A stretch of DNA of 62,000 bases, from the NCBI GenBank assembly GCA_009746045.1, contig RPFO01000256.1, forward strand, positions 1,679,829-1,741,828, given 5' to 3'. The first letter of the stretch is position 1. Each line of letters opens with the position of its first letter. Of this stretch, positions 23,821 to 32,945 are shown one piece after another. This DNA comes from Mesostigma viride. Its lineage: Eukaryota > Streptophyta > Mesostigmatophyceae > Mesostigmatales > Mesostigmataceae. The notes beneath the pieces are model-generated. The model ran no database searches, was not told the DNA's origin, and saw only the letters and a list, made by a program, of their open reading frames with translations. A program made the position numbers and the translations under genes.

Positions 23821-24109
23821 AAGAAAAATATCTACCTTATTGCTGTTTAATGTTCCTTTCCGATTCAGCATAAGTACACTCTTGAGTGTGTGCAATGTTT
23901 GGTTATACGCCATTGTCTTAAAATAGCTACCAATGTAAACCTCCGTCCTAACCAAATTTGGTTACAATAAAGACATTGATGCCTGACACATACCATTCAT
24001 TGCTTGAAATACCATGCATATTTTGTGTCAATGTTCTGCAGACCAAAGCTTCAAGTGGGCATACTTCGCTTTCCTCAATATAATGGCGACATGGCATTTG
24101 GTGAAAGTG

Positions 24110-24256
24110 GTGAGTGCCATTAAGTTGCGCCGGCCGTCGTTATCCATGATGAACTGAATGGGTTTCGTGCAAATCAAGTTTTTTGTTTTGGTGTTCCAGT
24201 TGCGCCGGCCGGCGTTTCCAATGGTATCTTGCGCGCACTTGCAAAAGCTTGCACGC
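24110..24256. repeat. First copy of the 225-bp GC-palindrome repeat, interrupted by element C
   Basis: Carries AGTTGCGCCGGCCGTCGTTA at 24123 and, 74 bp later, CAGTTGCGCCGGCCGGCGTT. This is the motif pair found twice more at 27.5-27.9 kb. The copy is cut by the insertion of LTR element C. Confidence 0.85.
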
Positions 24257-25084
24257 TGTCAGCGGTATAGACACTTATGCCCGAATAGCTAGCTGGATTA
24301 AGTGTGACCAATTATTTTTCAGCCGACGGTTGGGTTGCATCGCTACTTAATTGCACCCATCGTACGCCTAATTTATGGCACACTTGAATTAATAGTTTAG
24401 GCTTGGGGCATGTTGTTGTACTTAACCGCACGGAATATTTTCCACTTTGTTACACGGACGATATGATGGACTAGCTGTGACGTCCGACAGTCGTACCACT
24501 TTTCTTCTACTGAGTCTTGATGCACCGCATGGGTACTTTGACATTTTTCCCATGCGTACCATTGTGGCGTTTAGTCCTGGCGTCGCGCCGCGCCGATTGC
24601 ACTTGTAATTCTTACACCTAAGTTGAGCCGAGCAGCATGAGCCGCGCCACTAGAAAGAAATCAGATATACATGGTAGAGTATAGTGGCGCCGGCGCTGCA
24701 ACCTTGGTCCTTTAGCTTGTGCATGCATGTTATGCATGTGCTCTATGCATCCGATGTTCAGCAGTGCGCCGCCAGACATCTAACGGCGGATATTGCTTGT
24801 TTCGTGACTTGTGCTTTGTGCGCAACGTAGCATATAGCTGTGACCTCTTGCTCCTTAATGTTAAGCACTACTTGAGCAGCCATGGCAGCTGGCCTTGTAC
24901 AAGGGCCGCTAGCCGGGATATTGGGACAATAAAGACGCGAATTATATCATTGAAATCGCCTCATTTTGTTCACCAAGAGGAAGCTTCATAAGACCGGAAC
25001 TCTACTCCGACACCTGCAAAATATATAGGTGATTGGAAGTATAAATAGGAATCTGGTCAACACATTCTATAGAATATTTTGACA
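24257..25084 (+). repeat. 5' LTR of element C
   Basis: Begins TGTCAGCGGTATAG and ends AATATTTTGACA. It is repeated at 26629-27456 at an offset of 2372 bp. A 90-codon frame inside both copies is LTR sequence. Confidence 0.95.
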
Positions 25085-25196
25085 TGGTATCGTAAGCCAA
25101 GTTCCGAATCGCCTTCACAAGCCACGAAACGTCTACAAGAAGCGCCTATAAGGAGAAAAACGCCCAGTTGTCCAGCCTACTTTTTCAAGGGTACTG

Positions 25197-25433
25197 ATGA
25201 GCACAGAGGAGGGGCCTGATCAGCCAGATTTTGCCACAGTAACTATTGAATTTCAGGGGCGGAAAATATCAGCGTTTATCAACCCTGCTAAGGCGCAGCA
25301 GTGGACAGAAGAGATCATAAAGGGCATCAGAGAAACCAACCCAGATTGCCCAATTGACTATCTGTGGCTAAACACCTTGTTACTGAGCTATTTGAAGCAT
25401 CTAAAGGAAGAAAAGGGCATTGTTTTCGAGTGA
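25197..25433 (+). CDS. Small upstream ORF of element C, unknown function
   Basis: A 78-aa frame with an ATG start (MSTEEGPDQPDF) between the primer-binding site and gag, ending 80 bp before the gag ATG in a different frame. The composition looks protein-like (TIEFQGRKISAFINPAK, then an acidic/aromatic helix-like stretch). I recognise no family. It could be a leader peptide, an accessory protein, or a first exon spliced to gag; no convincing donor/acceptor pair was seen. No counterpart is evident in element D. Confidence 0.4.
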   Translation: MSTEEGPDQPDFATVTIEFQGRKISAFINPAKAQQWTEEIIKGIRETNPDCPIDYLWLNTLLLSYLKHLKEEKGIVFE

Positions 25434-25513
25434 GCTTTCCAAGGCGCATTTTATTTCACCGCTGCGAGTCTTTCTTTCCGCGCGAGGAGCGCCTGTTTTA
25501 CCTCTTGTACACC

Positions 25514-26461
25514 ATGAACACACGCAGTGGTGGTGCGTCCAATACCCCACCTACACGCGATGAGCTCCCAAGAACGAAGGGCGCTAAGGAGGTTGTAAAA
25601 TACTTCCGCAGCATGACGCGCTTCGATCCTTTTGAAGACTACGCCACCTGGCGCGAGTTCGAGGATATGCTACTTACCGGGTGCGAGGCATACAATGTCA
25701 AGGACGTCATCGACGGCACAGCCGACATGAACGACCCTGATGTGATTTCTGCCGAGAAAACGCTGCTCACACCCATCATCAGCCTTATGAAGGGCCGAGG
25801 GGCACGCGTGGCGCGATTGGTTACTGACCGACGTGCCAGCTCCGTGTTTAAGGCACTCCAGGCGGAGGTGAGGCAGCCCTACCAAACCGAGAGCTACCGA
25901 CTGGCCAAGAAGAGCGAGATCCAACGTATTTCCCTGCAAGTGTCGAGCGAGACCTGCAACCAGTACTGGCAACGTGGCAAGTTCCTCCGGCAGGACTTGG
26001 AGGACGCGGGCGAGGCAATGGACTGGAACGAGTGGCGCGATTGCATGATCAATGGACTACCGCCTGCGTTCCGTGCAGCCATGGCCGCCCGCCGCCTGCC
26101 GGGGATGACCCTGGAGCAGATCCACAAGCTGCTCCTGGAGATCTACGACATGCTGGTTTCCAGCGATCAGATTCCTCGACCTGGGGCCAAGACCACCAAC
26201 ACAAGCAAGCCGCAGGACTCCGCTGCAACAACTCCAGGCCAAGCCTACGCCACAGGGGCTGAGTCTGAGAAGAAGGGCAAGCGCTGCAAGTTCTGTCGGC
26301 GACCCGGTCACCTCGAGGACGAGTGCTGGCGAAAGACCCCATCCCTACGACCCAAGGAGCGAGCACACGCAACACAGGAGCCAGACCCTGTGCCACCTGG
26401 GTTTGTGTTCCACACCACCAGCGGCGACACGGGAGGAGACAACCTGGCGACCGTTCTCTGA
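25514..26461 (+). CDS. Gag polyprotein of element C with CCHC zinc knuckle
   Basis: A 315-aa particle-forming protein. I chose the ATG at 25514 (MNTRSGGASN, context ACCATGAAC); the frame extends upstream to 25364, but that part overlaps the small ORF and has unlikely composition. The N-terminal 200 residues are helix-rich and of Copia Gag type (RSMTRFDPFEDYATW near the start). One zinc knuckle, CKFCRRPGHLEDEC, lies at about residues 258-271, spaced C-x2-C-x4-H-x4-C and followed by WRKTPSLRP. The protein ends soon after with no protease or polymerase. It would package the element's RNA and would need reverse transcriptase and integrase from another element. Confidence 0.9.
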   Translation: MNTRSGGASNTPPTRDELPRTKGAKEVVKYFRSMTRFDPFEDYATWREFEDMLLTGCEAYNVKDVIDGTADMNDPDVISAEKTLLTPIISLMKGRGARVARLVTDRRASSVFKALQAEVRQPYQTESYRLAKKSEIQRISLQVSSETCNQYWQRGKFLRQDLEDAGEAMDWNEWRDCMINGLPPAFRAAMAARRLPGMTLEQIHKLLLEIYDMLVSSDQIPRPGAKTTNTSKPQDSAATTPGQAYATGAESEKKGKRCKFCRRPGHLEDECWRKTPSLRPKERAHATQEPDPVPPGFVFHTTSGDTGGDNLATVL

Positions 26462-26628
26462 GTCATTATACCCCACCTGGGTGGCTACAGGAAACGACTT
26501 GTTTGACAACATGTTTGTGTATACAGCACGGGGGTGATTTACCGCAGGACAATCCAGCTGGACCCACTGTACCTGAGACATGTATTACATGTATACCTGT
26601 TGTGCTGAGCTATCCTGGCACGGGGGTG

Positions 26629-27456
26629 TGTCAGCGGTATAGACACTTATGCCCGAATAGCTAGCTGGATTAAGTGTGACCAATTATTTTTCAGCCGACG
26701 GTTGGGTTGCATCGCTACTTAATTGCACCCATCGTACGCCTAATTTATGGCACACTTGAATTAATAGTTTAGGCTTGGGGCATGTTGTTGTACTTAACCG
26801 CACGGAATATTTTCCACTTTGTTACACGGACGATATGATGGACTAGCTGTGACGTCCGACAGTCGTACCACTTTTCTTCTACTGAGTCTTGATGCACCGC
26901 ATGGGTACTTTGACATTTTTCCCATGCGTACCATTGTGGCGTTTAGTCCTGGCGTCGCGCCGCGCCGATTGCACTTGTAATTCTTACACCTAAGTTGAGC
27001 CGAGCAGCATGAGCCGCGCCACTAGAAAGAAATCAGATATACATGGTAGAGTATAGTGGCGCCGGCGCTGCAACCTTGGTCCTTTAGCTTGTGCATGCAT
27101 GTTATGCATGTGCTCTATGCATCCGATGTTCAGCAGTGCGCCGCCAGACATCTAACGGCGGATATTGCTTGTTTCGTGACTTGTGCTTTGTGCGCAACGT
27201 AGCATATAGCTGTGACCTCTTGCTCCTTAATGTTAAGCACTACTTGAGCAGCCATGGCAGCTGGCCTTGTACAAGGGCCGCTAGCCGGGATATTGGGACA
27301 ATAAAGACGCGAATTATATCATTGAAATCGCCTCATTTTGTTCACCAAGAGGAAGCTTCATAAGACCGGAACTCTACTCCGACACCTGCAAAATATATAG
27401 GTGATTGGAAGTATAAATAGGAATCTGGTCAACACATTCTATAGAATATTTTGACA
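26629..27456 (+). repeat. 3' LTR of element C
   Basis: Second 828-bp LTR, followed by the target duplication CACGC. Confidence 0.95.
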
Positions 27457-27900
27457 CACGCTTATCAACATTTTGTGTTGGTAAACATTTTATCACCTCT
27501 GGGATTTCCGCCTTCACTACCTGAGTTGCTTCTTTGTGGTTTTCAAATGCAACCGAGTTACGCCGGCCGTCGTTACTCATGACAAATTGTAGGGGTTTTG
27601 TGCAAATCACTTTTGTATGGTTTACATGCATCCAGTTGCGCCGGCCGGCGTTTCCAATGGTATCTTGCAGTTGCGCAATCAGGCCCCATTACCAAAAGTG
27701 TGTTTGTACATCTTTTTTACACCTGAAGGATTTCTGCCTGCATATCCTGAGTTGCTTCTTAATGGTTTTTAATTGCGCCCGAGTTACGCCGGCCGTCGTT
27801 ATTAATGACAAACTGTATGTGTTTCATAAAATCACTTTTGTATGGTTTACATGTATCCAGTTGCGCCGGCCGGCGTTATTAATGACGCTTGTCGTTCTTG
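27457..27900. repeat. Two further copies of the 225-bp GC-palindrome repeat
   Basis: Units repeat at an offset of about 225 bp. Each holds GAGTTACGCCGGCCGTCGTT (27555 and 27781) and, about 76 bp later, CCAGTTGCGCCGGCCGGCGTT-like sequence (27632 and 27857). The latter contains the perfect 12-bp palindrome CGCCGGCCGGCG. Between the motifs is CACTTTTGTATGGTTTACAT. The array lies directly upstream of the transposase-like gene. Confidence 0.88.
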
Positions 27901-28023
27901 TTTGATGCCCATCGTTTTCGTCGTGTCTTTAATGGTGATTATTTATCATTACTCATCCTCAGGGCTTTCGGTGCCGCGGGATTAAGAGGCGAAAAAAATC
28001 AGCTGCCGTCTGACCAAAGTCTG

Positions 28024-31000
28024 ATGGCGCGATCGGGGCGGGGGGCCGTTTCCGACGGTTCGCGTCCCTTGTCCAATGACGACCGGGAGCCTGCACTTCG
28101 CGGTCTCTGGAGCGACAAGTACATCGAGAACAAGGGGTACAAAATTGCCAATGACATCTTTCCTATCATGGCGGAACGCGTGAAAGCAAACAACCACAGG
28201 ACGCCAGAGATGAGCGCGGAGGTTCTGTCTTGCGCAGCTTCAAGACTAAATGCCATGGTGGCGGAGAGCAACGGCATTAAGAAGAGGAAGAACTGTGACG
28301 ACGGGCTTCCTGAAAGTTGGGCGGAATCTCTTCGGGATACATCAAGAAGGCTTTTGGCGACTTGGGAACATCTGAGAAGGATCGTGGGCTTAGGTGGGCC
28401 TTGTGTGGACTTGTTACGAAGGCAATGGAGGGCGTCCCGGACAGGATTGTGGAGCGCGCGTTCGGGATTGACAGGCGCTTTGTCGCAACTGTTCGGGGTC
28501 ACAGGGATGGAATGGAAGAAGGGGAGGACGACCTTTTGATGAGTGCGCCAGAGAGGAGGAGGAGGAAAGACGAGCTTCCGACGGAAGTCATTGCCCTGAT
28601 ACAAGCGTGCTGGAGGGATGATAACTTGACGCGGGCGTCTCCGAACATGAAGGATGTTCATTGTGAATGGACCAGAAAGGATTACAAACATACACTAGCG
28701 TTTTCGGAGGGTGCGCGCTACTATACTGTCTCCAAGTCGAAGATTTACGAAGTGTTCATTTCCCGCCATCCGGAGTTGAAGCCACCGCGGCGGATGGACA
28801 GTAGGGAGGGGGGGGGGGGGAGGGAGAGGAGGGTGTGAGGGGGGGAAATCAGGTGATTTTGGAGACGGAGGCAGGGATGTCAATGCTACGCACGAATCAG
28901 AAGAGCACAGTTCATGTGGGATACACTACTTTTTGCAAGCATATGCCCGCATGCGTCAAGGGGCGGTGGAAAATGCGGAACTTGTGCGCATGCCAGCACC
29001 ACACTACCATGCAGTCCATGGTTGGGGGGTTGGCCAAATTTCGTGCAACTTTTCATGCCAGATGCGAGTGCGGACCTGAATGCCACGCGTGCGATCATGG
29101 TAGCCAGCTCGACGTGGGGTCGTCCGTGCCCACATGTTCCATTTTCAAAGCCACTCACACGACAGAGTGGGTGAACAAGTTTACTTGTGAGGTGGAGGGG
29201 ATGAGGGAGGGGGGAGGTTCGAGGTCGTCTGTGGGGTCGTCGCGGCCGCAGGTTCAGCCTTTTCAGGGCGAACTTGAGGATCTGCCCATGCATGGGAGGG
29301 TGCTGGACGACGAGGAAGGGGTGCCCGATCATGACCTGGGCGAGGAGTTGGGGGTTTGCTCGATCCGGCGTAAGGCTTGTGTGTTGGGCACTTGCCTGGC
29401 TCCCAAGTGTGGAATTCGGAACTTCATGTTATGCGAACGGGAGGAGGCTTCCAACCACCTGATTTCATGGACCAGATACGAGATGCAGGATGTGCCGCCG
29501 GGTGCGGTTCTTGGGCCAGAGGTAATTTTTAGTGGAGTGGTTGCGCCCCAAGGCGTTTCTTTTGCAATGTTTCCTGAAGTTCTTGGGCCAGAGGTAATTT
29601 TTAGTGGAGTGGTTGCGCCCCAAGGCGTTTCTTTTTCAATTTTTCCTGAGGTCCTGTCTTTTTTCTTTCTACAGGTCATTGGTGGGTCGAAGTTGATGTC
29701 TTTTCTGTATGTGCACACTGCGCATATGCAGGACGACTGTGACGAGATCGCAAAGGCTGGTGGGCAGCGATTGACGCAAGTCGACGTCAAGTCCACACCA
29801 ACGGAGCTAAAGGAGGCAATTGTGGACAAGTGGCCGGACTTCATCCAGCATTGCTTCAACGCGTGGTGGCAAGCGGACGCCTCCAAGGAATGTCTCTCAA
29901 GGATGCGGGTGGGGGACCTTGTATGCCACACAGATTACGCCGAGAACTACCAGTCTTACACCTATCACAATCTCCAAGCACAGTATTGGCATCCAGTCAC
30001 ATTCGTCCTTATGCCCTGGATCGTGCGCTACTTGGATCCAGCGTCGGGAAAGGTCGTGAGAAGGGAGTTTCACTTCATCGGACAGGGCGGAATGAAAAGG
30101 GACGGGCGGGCCCTCCGTTTTGCTATCCTCAAAATCCTGGCGACACTACGGTCAGAAGGGGTAGAGGTGAAGCGCTTCATTGGGTGGTCGGACAATTGCT
30201 CCATGCAGTTCAAGTCAAGGAATGTGATCGCGGAAGTGGCCCGGCTGCTGACGGAGGATCCGCACCTGGAGTCATTTGAGTGGAATTACTTTGGGGAGCA
30301 GCACGGAAAGGGGGAGGTGGATGGAGCTGGTGGGACTGTGAAGTGCATGTTGAGGAGGTGGCACATCAGGGAAGAGAACCAGGACAAACAGACGGCCGCC
30401 CAGTTGGTGGAGAATCTGGCGTCGGGGGCGGTGGGCGGGACCACAACGACCAGGCGTAACTTCTTCGAGTTCCCCGAGGTAATTAAGTGTACAGTCCTCG
30501 TTCAGGGAATAGTTACGCCGGCCGTCGTTTCTAGGGCGTTCTTGGAGTCCTGGCGATCAGGAGTGCTTAATAAAACACAACTAGCTCGATGGTCTCGTAA
30601 CTTCAACTTTCCCTTGTGCAAATCTTGTCTTCGACGCGCAGGTGCTTCCTTACAGCCCAGGGCGCGGCGAAATCAAAGGAGTGAAGAAGGCGCACTGGTG
30701 GCGCATGGACAAGTCGAATGTGACGCGCTTAATGCTGCGCCAGTATTCCTGCTATTGTGGCGGTGCGTGCGCCGAGGAAAGGTGGTGGGATTGTCGAAAG
30801 GAGTGGACCGACATGGACGGCTGGAATGTGGGAGGTGCTCGGATGAAGCTCCACAAACTGGGGGAGCCAGTGCAAAGGAACCCAAACGGACAAGGGGGGC
30901 ACGCAGGGACGCGACTGAACAGACTACAGGCAGAGAGGACGATGATGGGAAGGAGACTGAAGCTGCGAGACATTTTTGCCGTCGAGTCCTACTCTGGTGA

Positions 31001-31373
31001 TGAGTCCCACGATCCAGATCATCCATATTGGCTAGCGGAAGTCTTGCAGGAGCCTTATCAGGTGGCCGCTACTTTCGTGAGGCGAGTGGCCGACAGAAAC
31101 GGCAAGGTCGATAGGGAGTTGTTCCGTAAGGGACAATGGGTGGTGGGGGTGCGCTACTGGGACAGATTTCCGGGTATGGCGACGATGTTCAAAATGGACG
31201 CCGATGCGCAAGCTGAACAGCCAAACTTGGTCAATTGCTACCTGTGCATGGACGCGGGGTTCGAACACACCATTGTTGTCAACCCAGCTAACAATCGCCA
31301 GGCCATCTTGACCATTCCGACAGACGTCGAGAAACGGCTCACGAACTTGGCCAAGAAGAGACCTGTTGAGTAG
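28024..31373 (+). CDS. DDE-transposase-like gene, at least three exons, two frameshifts
   Basis: About 1000 codons of a probable DNA-transposon transposase; the superfamily was not determined. I see three acidic motifs of an RNase H-like core: HTDYAENY (Asp at 29933), WSDNCSMQFKS (Asp at 30191) and HGKGEVDGAGGTVK (Glu 30314, Asp 30320). This combination recurs in many uncharacterised eukaryotic proteins. A Cys/His cluster lies upstream (NLCACQHH near 28980), and a Cys-rich C-terminus follows (CYCGGACAEERWWDC). Introns are 29522-29674 and 30479-30641, both GAG|GTAATT...AG|GT, phase 0. The frame shifts between about 28290 and 28316 and again at the G-run 28806-28846. Either the copy is decaying or these are sequence errors. 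ATG 28024 (MARSGRGAV) is the likely start, but the frame is open further upstream from a possible acceptor at 27962. No terminal inverted repeats were found. Confidence 0.65.
29522..29674 (+). other. Intron 1 of the transposase-like gene, with duplicated donor
   Basis: GT-AG intron of 153 bp between CCAGAG and GTCATTGG, with a pyrimidine-rich acceptor (TTTTTTCTTTCTACAG). A 72-bp tandem duplication (29507 and 29579) includes the exon end CTTGGGCCAGAG|GTAATT, so there are two identical donor sites. The length is a multiple of three and stop-free, so retention would not break the frame. Confidence 0.75.
30479..30641 (+). other. Intron 2 of the transposase-like gene
   Basis: GT-AG intron of 163 bp. 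The donor is CCCGAG|GTAATT and the acceptor CTTCGACGCGCAG|GTGCTT. Removing it joins the two frames in phase (FEFPE then VLPYSPG). It contains GTTACGCCGGCCGTCGTT at 30512-30529, matching the core of the upstream 225-bp repeat. Confidence 0.8.
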
Positions 31374-32450
31374 GCCAGCTCGCCCGGGCTTGGTTGGACG
31401 AGGTGGACAGCCTTGAGAGCACGTGCTTCGTTGTGAGCACTTGCCTTTCAGCCGTGATTTGCAAACGAGTTCCTTGTCCTGAATTGTAAAGCTCGATTCA
31501 TGCTCTTTTAAGGAAGTGTATAATATTATCCAGATCATGTATATATTTAGATCTAGACCTGAGTTCAAATAACATTTCTTAGAGGGCTGAGATGCGCGAG
31601 GTCCAGCATACATGTATATATCCATGGAGACATGTTACAAACTCAAATGTTTCATTGTACGTACCACTAGCTCGTCGACGGGGGTATCCCATGTAATGTA
31701 TGATTTATGAATTAATTAATCGCTTAATTGTACAATTTAAATGGATCATGAACTTGTCAAGTGGCCTAATTTGGTTTATTTGGTTCATCATTTATTGATG
31801 TCAATCATTCTTAATTGAATCTCGAGCAATAGCAATCATGAAGCACATCCTAATCATGTGATTCGCATAATGAGAATAGGCAACAAGTGCTACTTTGAGG
31901 AATGCGGGGTTGGTCAGGTTATTATAGAGCTAGAGCTACAAACGGCACATATATTGCAAACTTTGCGCTCCAGGCATGGAATTTCAAAAGTACCAAAATT
32001 GGAGCAGTAGATGTTGGGGACGCCCACGTCCCCTAGTTTAGTGCTCTTTACTTAAACGCTTGCTTTCTTCCCGGGACTGCACGCGTAGAGGGGGTTTATG
32101 TTTAATGTTGTGCTCTCTGTAGGCGTTTCCATGTTGTTTGAGAGATGTGGGGGCCGCGGAGGCACCCATCGTTGTGTGACCTGCAACGGGTCTTGGGGTA
32201 GGTACCGTCGGGCTGTGGCCGATTATGTTTGACGGTGCTTACCTCTGTGAGCCCCGCGGAGGGGACCAGTGTGCTGTGCCCTTGTTCGCGTAGAGCTTGG
32301 GCGTGTGTTGTGTTAGAGTCTGTCCTCCTCCCTCGTTGCGTTTATCACTGCACTTAGAGGTATCCTTGGGGATCCCTTTTCCTTTCTGTCTTGCAAGCTT
32401 CTGCCAGCCCTTTTTCTTCTTCTCGCCAGCGTATGATAGACTACTACGCA
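31374..32450. other. No gene recognised
   Basis: AT-rich downstream flank of the transposase-like gene, then mixed sequence. A perfect short hairpin GGGGACG-CCCA-CGTCCCC lies at about 32017-32034. No repeats matching the rest of the window were seen. Confidence 0.5.
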
Positions 32451-32452
32451 AT

Positions 32453-32829
32453 ATGTCTTTGAGAGGGAAGCGAAGGATAAATAAGGGTGGACAGTCTGGA
32501 TTTCCCTACTATGCAGTAGCCCATGACGGGGGTGAGGGTAGACCAGCCATATTTTATAGTTGGAAGACGTGTGAAGAGTATATCAAAGATAAGATAATGT
32601 CTAGGGTTCTAATGCTAGATGGAAGGGGTTTGATAACATCATAGATGCAGATAGGTTTGTTAGGGAGCATATGCCATTGCCAGAGGGTCTGCACACCACT
32701 CGTGAATGCTCTAAGCCACCCACGCACATCAAGGGAGACAGCAGTCAGGAGGTGGGGACCGCAGTTACAGTTACCTTCTCCCAGCTGACCAAATTGGCTC
32801 TAGCGGACAATAGAGGGGATTACTACTAG
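32453..32829 (+). pseudogene. Broken RNase H1/viroplasmin-type hybrid-binding domain
   Basis: From ATG 32453 the product has the hallmarks of the RNA-DNA hybrid-binding domain found at the N-terminus of RNase H1 and in caulimovirid viroplasmins: YYAVAHDG, then GRPAIFYSWKTCEEYIKD. The second half of the domain (SNARWKGFDN, then DADRFV) continues in another frame. The break coincides with a perfect 5-bp tandem duplication, GATAA at 32588-32592 and 32593-32597, with an in-frame TAG just after at 32602. The remnant ends at TAG 32827-32829, 117 bp before a Gag gene. It was probably part of the same retroelement; the pairing is inference. Confidence 0.7.
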
Positions 32830-32849
32830 GGAATAGTACTAGGTCCTAT

Positions 32850-32901
32850 ATATATAGATATATAGTACGTGGTTGCTCTCTTTCTCTATCTCTCTCTCTC
32901 A
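32850..32901 (+). promoter_or_regulatory. TATA-rich and (TC)n tract before gag
   Basis: CCTATATATATAGATATATAG is followed by a TCTCTATCTCTCTCTCTC run, ending 45 bp upstream of the gag ATG. This may be a promoter-like element or simply low-complexity sequence. Confidence 0.3.
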
Positions 32902-32945
32902 CTGGGGAGGTGTTGCCTGCAGTGTAAGGTATCGGTACGAGCATC

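Larger units (their letters stand above)
24257..27456 (+). mobile_element. LTR retrotransposon C, gag-only
   Basis: Element of 3200 bp with two 828-bp LTRs (24257-25084 and 26629-27456) that look identical by eye. The target-site duplication is CACGC (24252-24256 and 27457-27461). LTR ends are TGTCAGCGG...TTTTGACA. The primer-binding site TGGTATCGTAAGCC starts at 25085. A purine-rich tract, GGCACGGGGGTG, precedes the right LTR. The interior encodes only a small upstream frame and a Gag with a zinc knuckle; there is no pol. Like D it fits the TR-GAG class. It interrupts the 225-bp GC-palindrome repeat. Confidence 0.94.
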
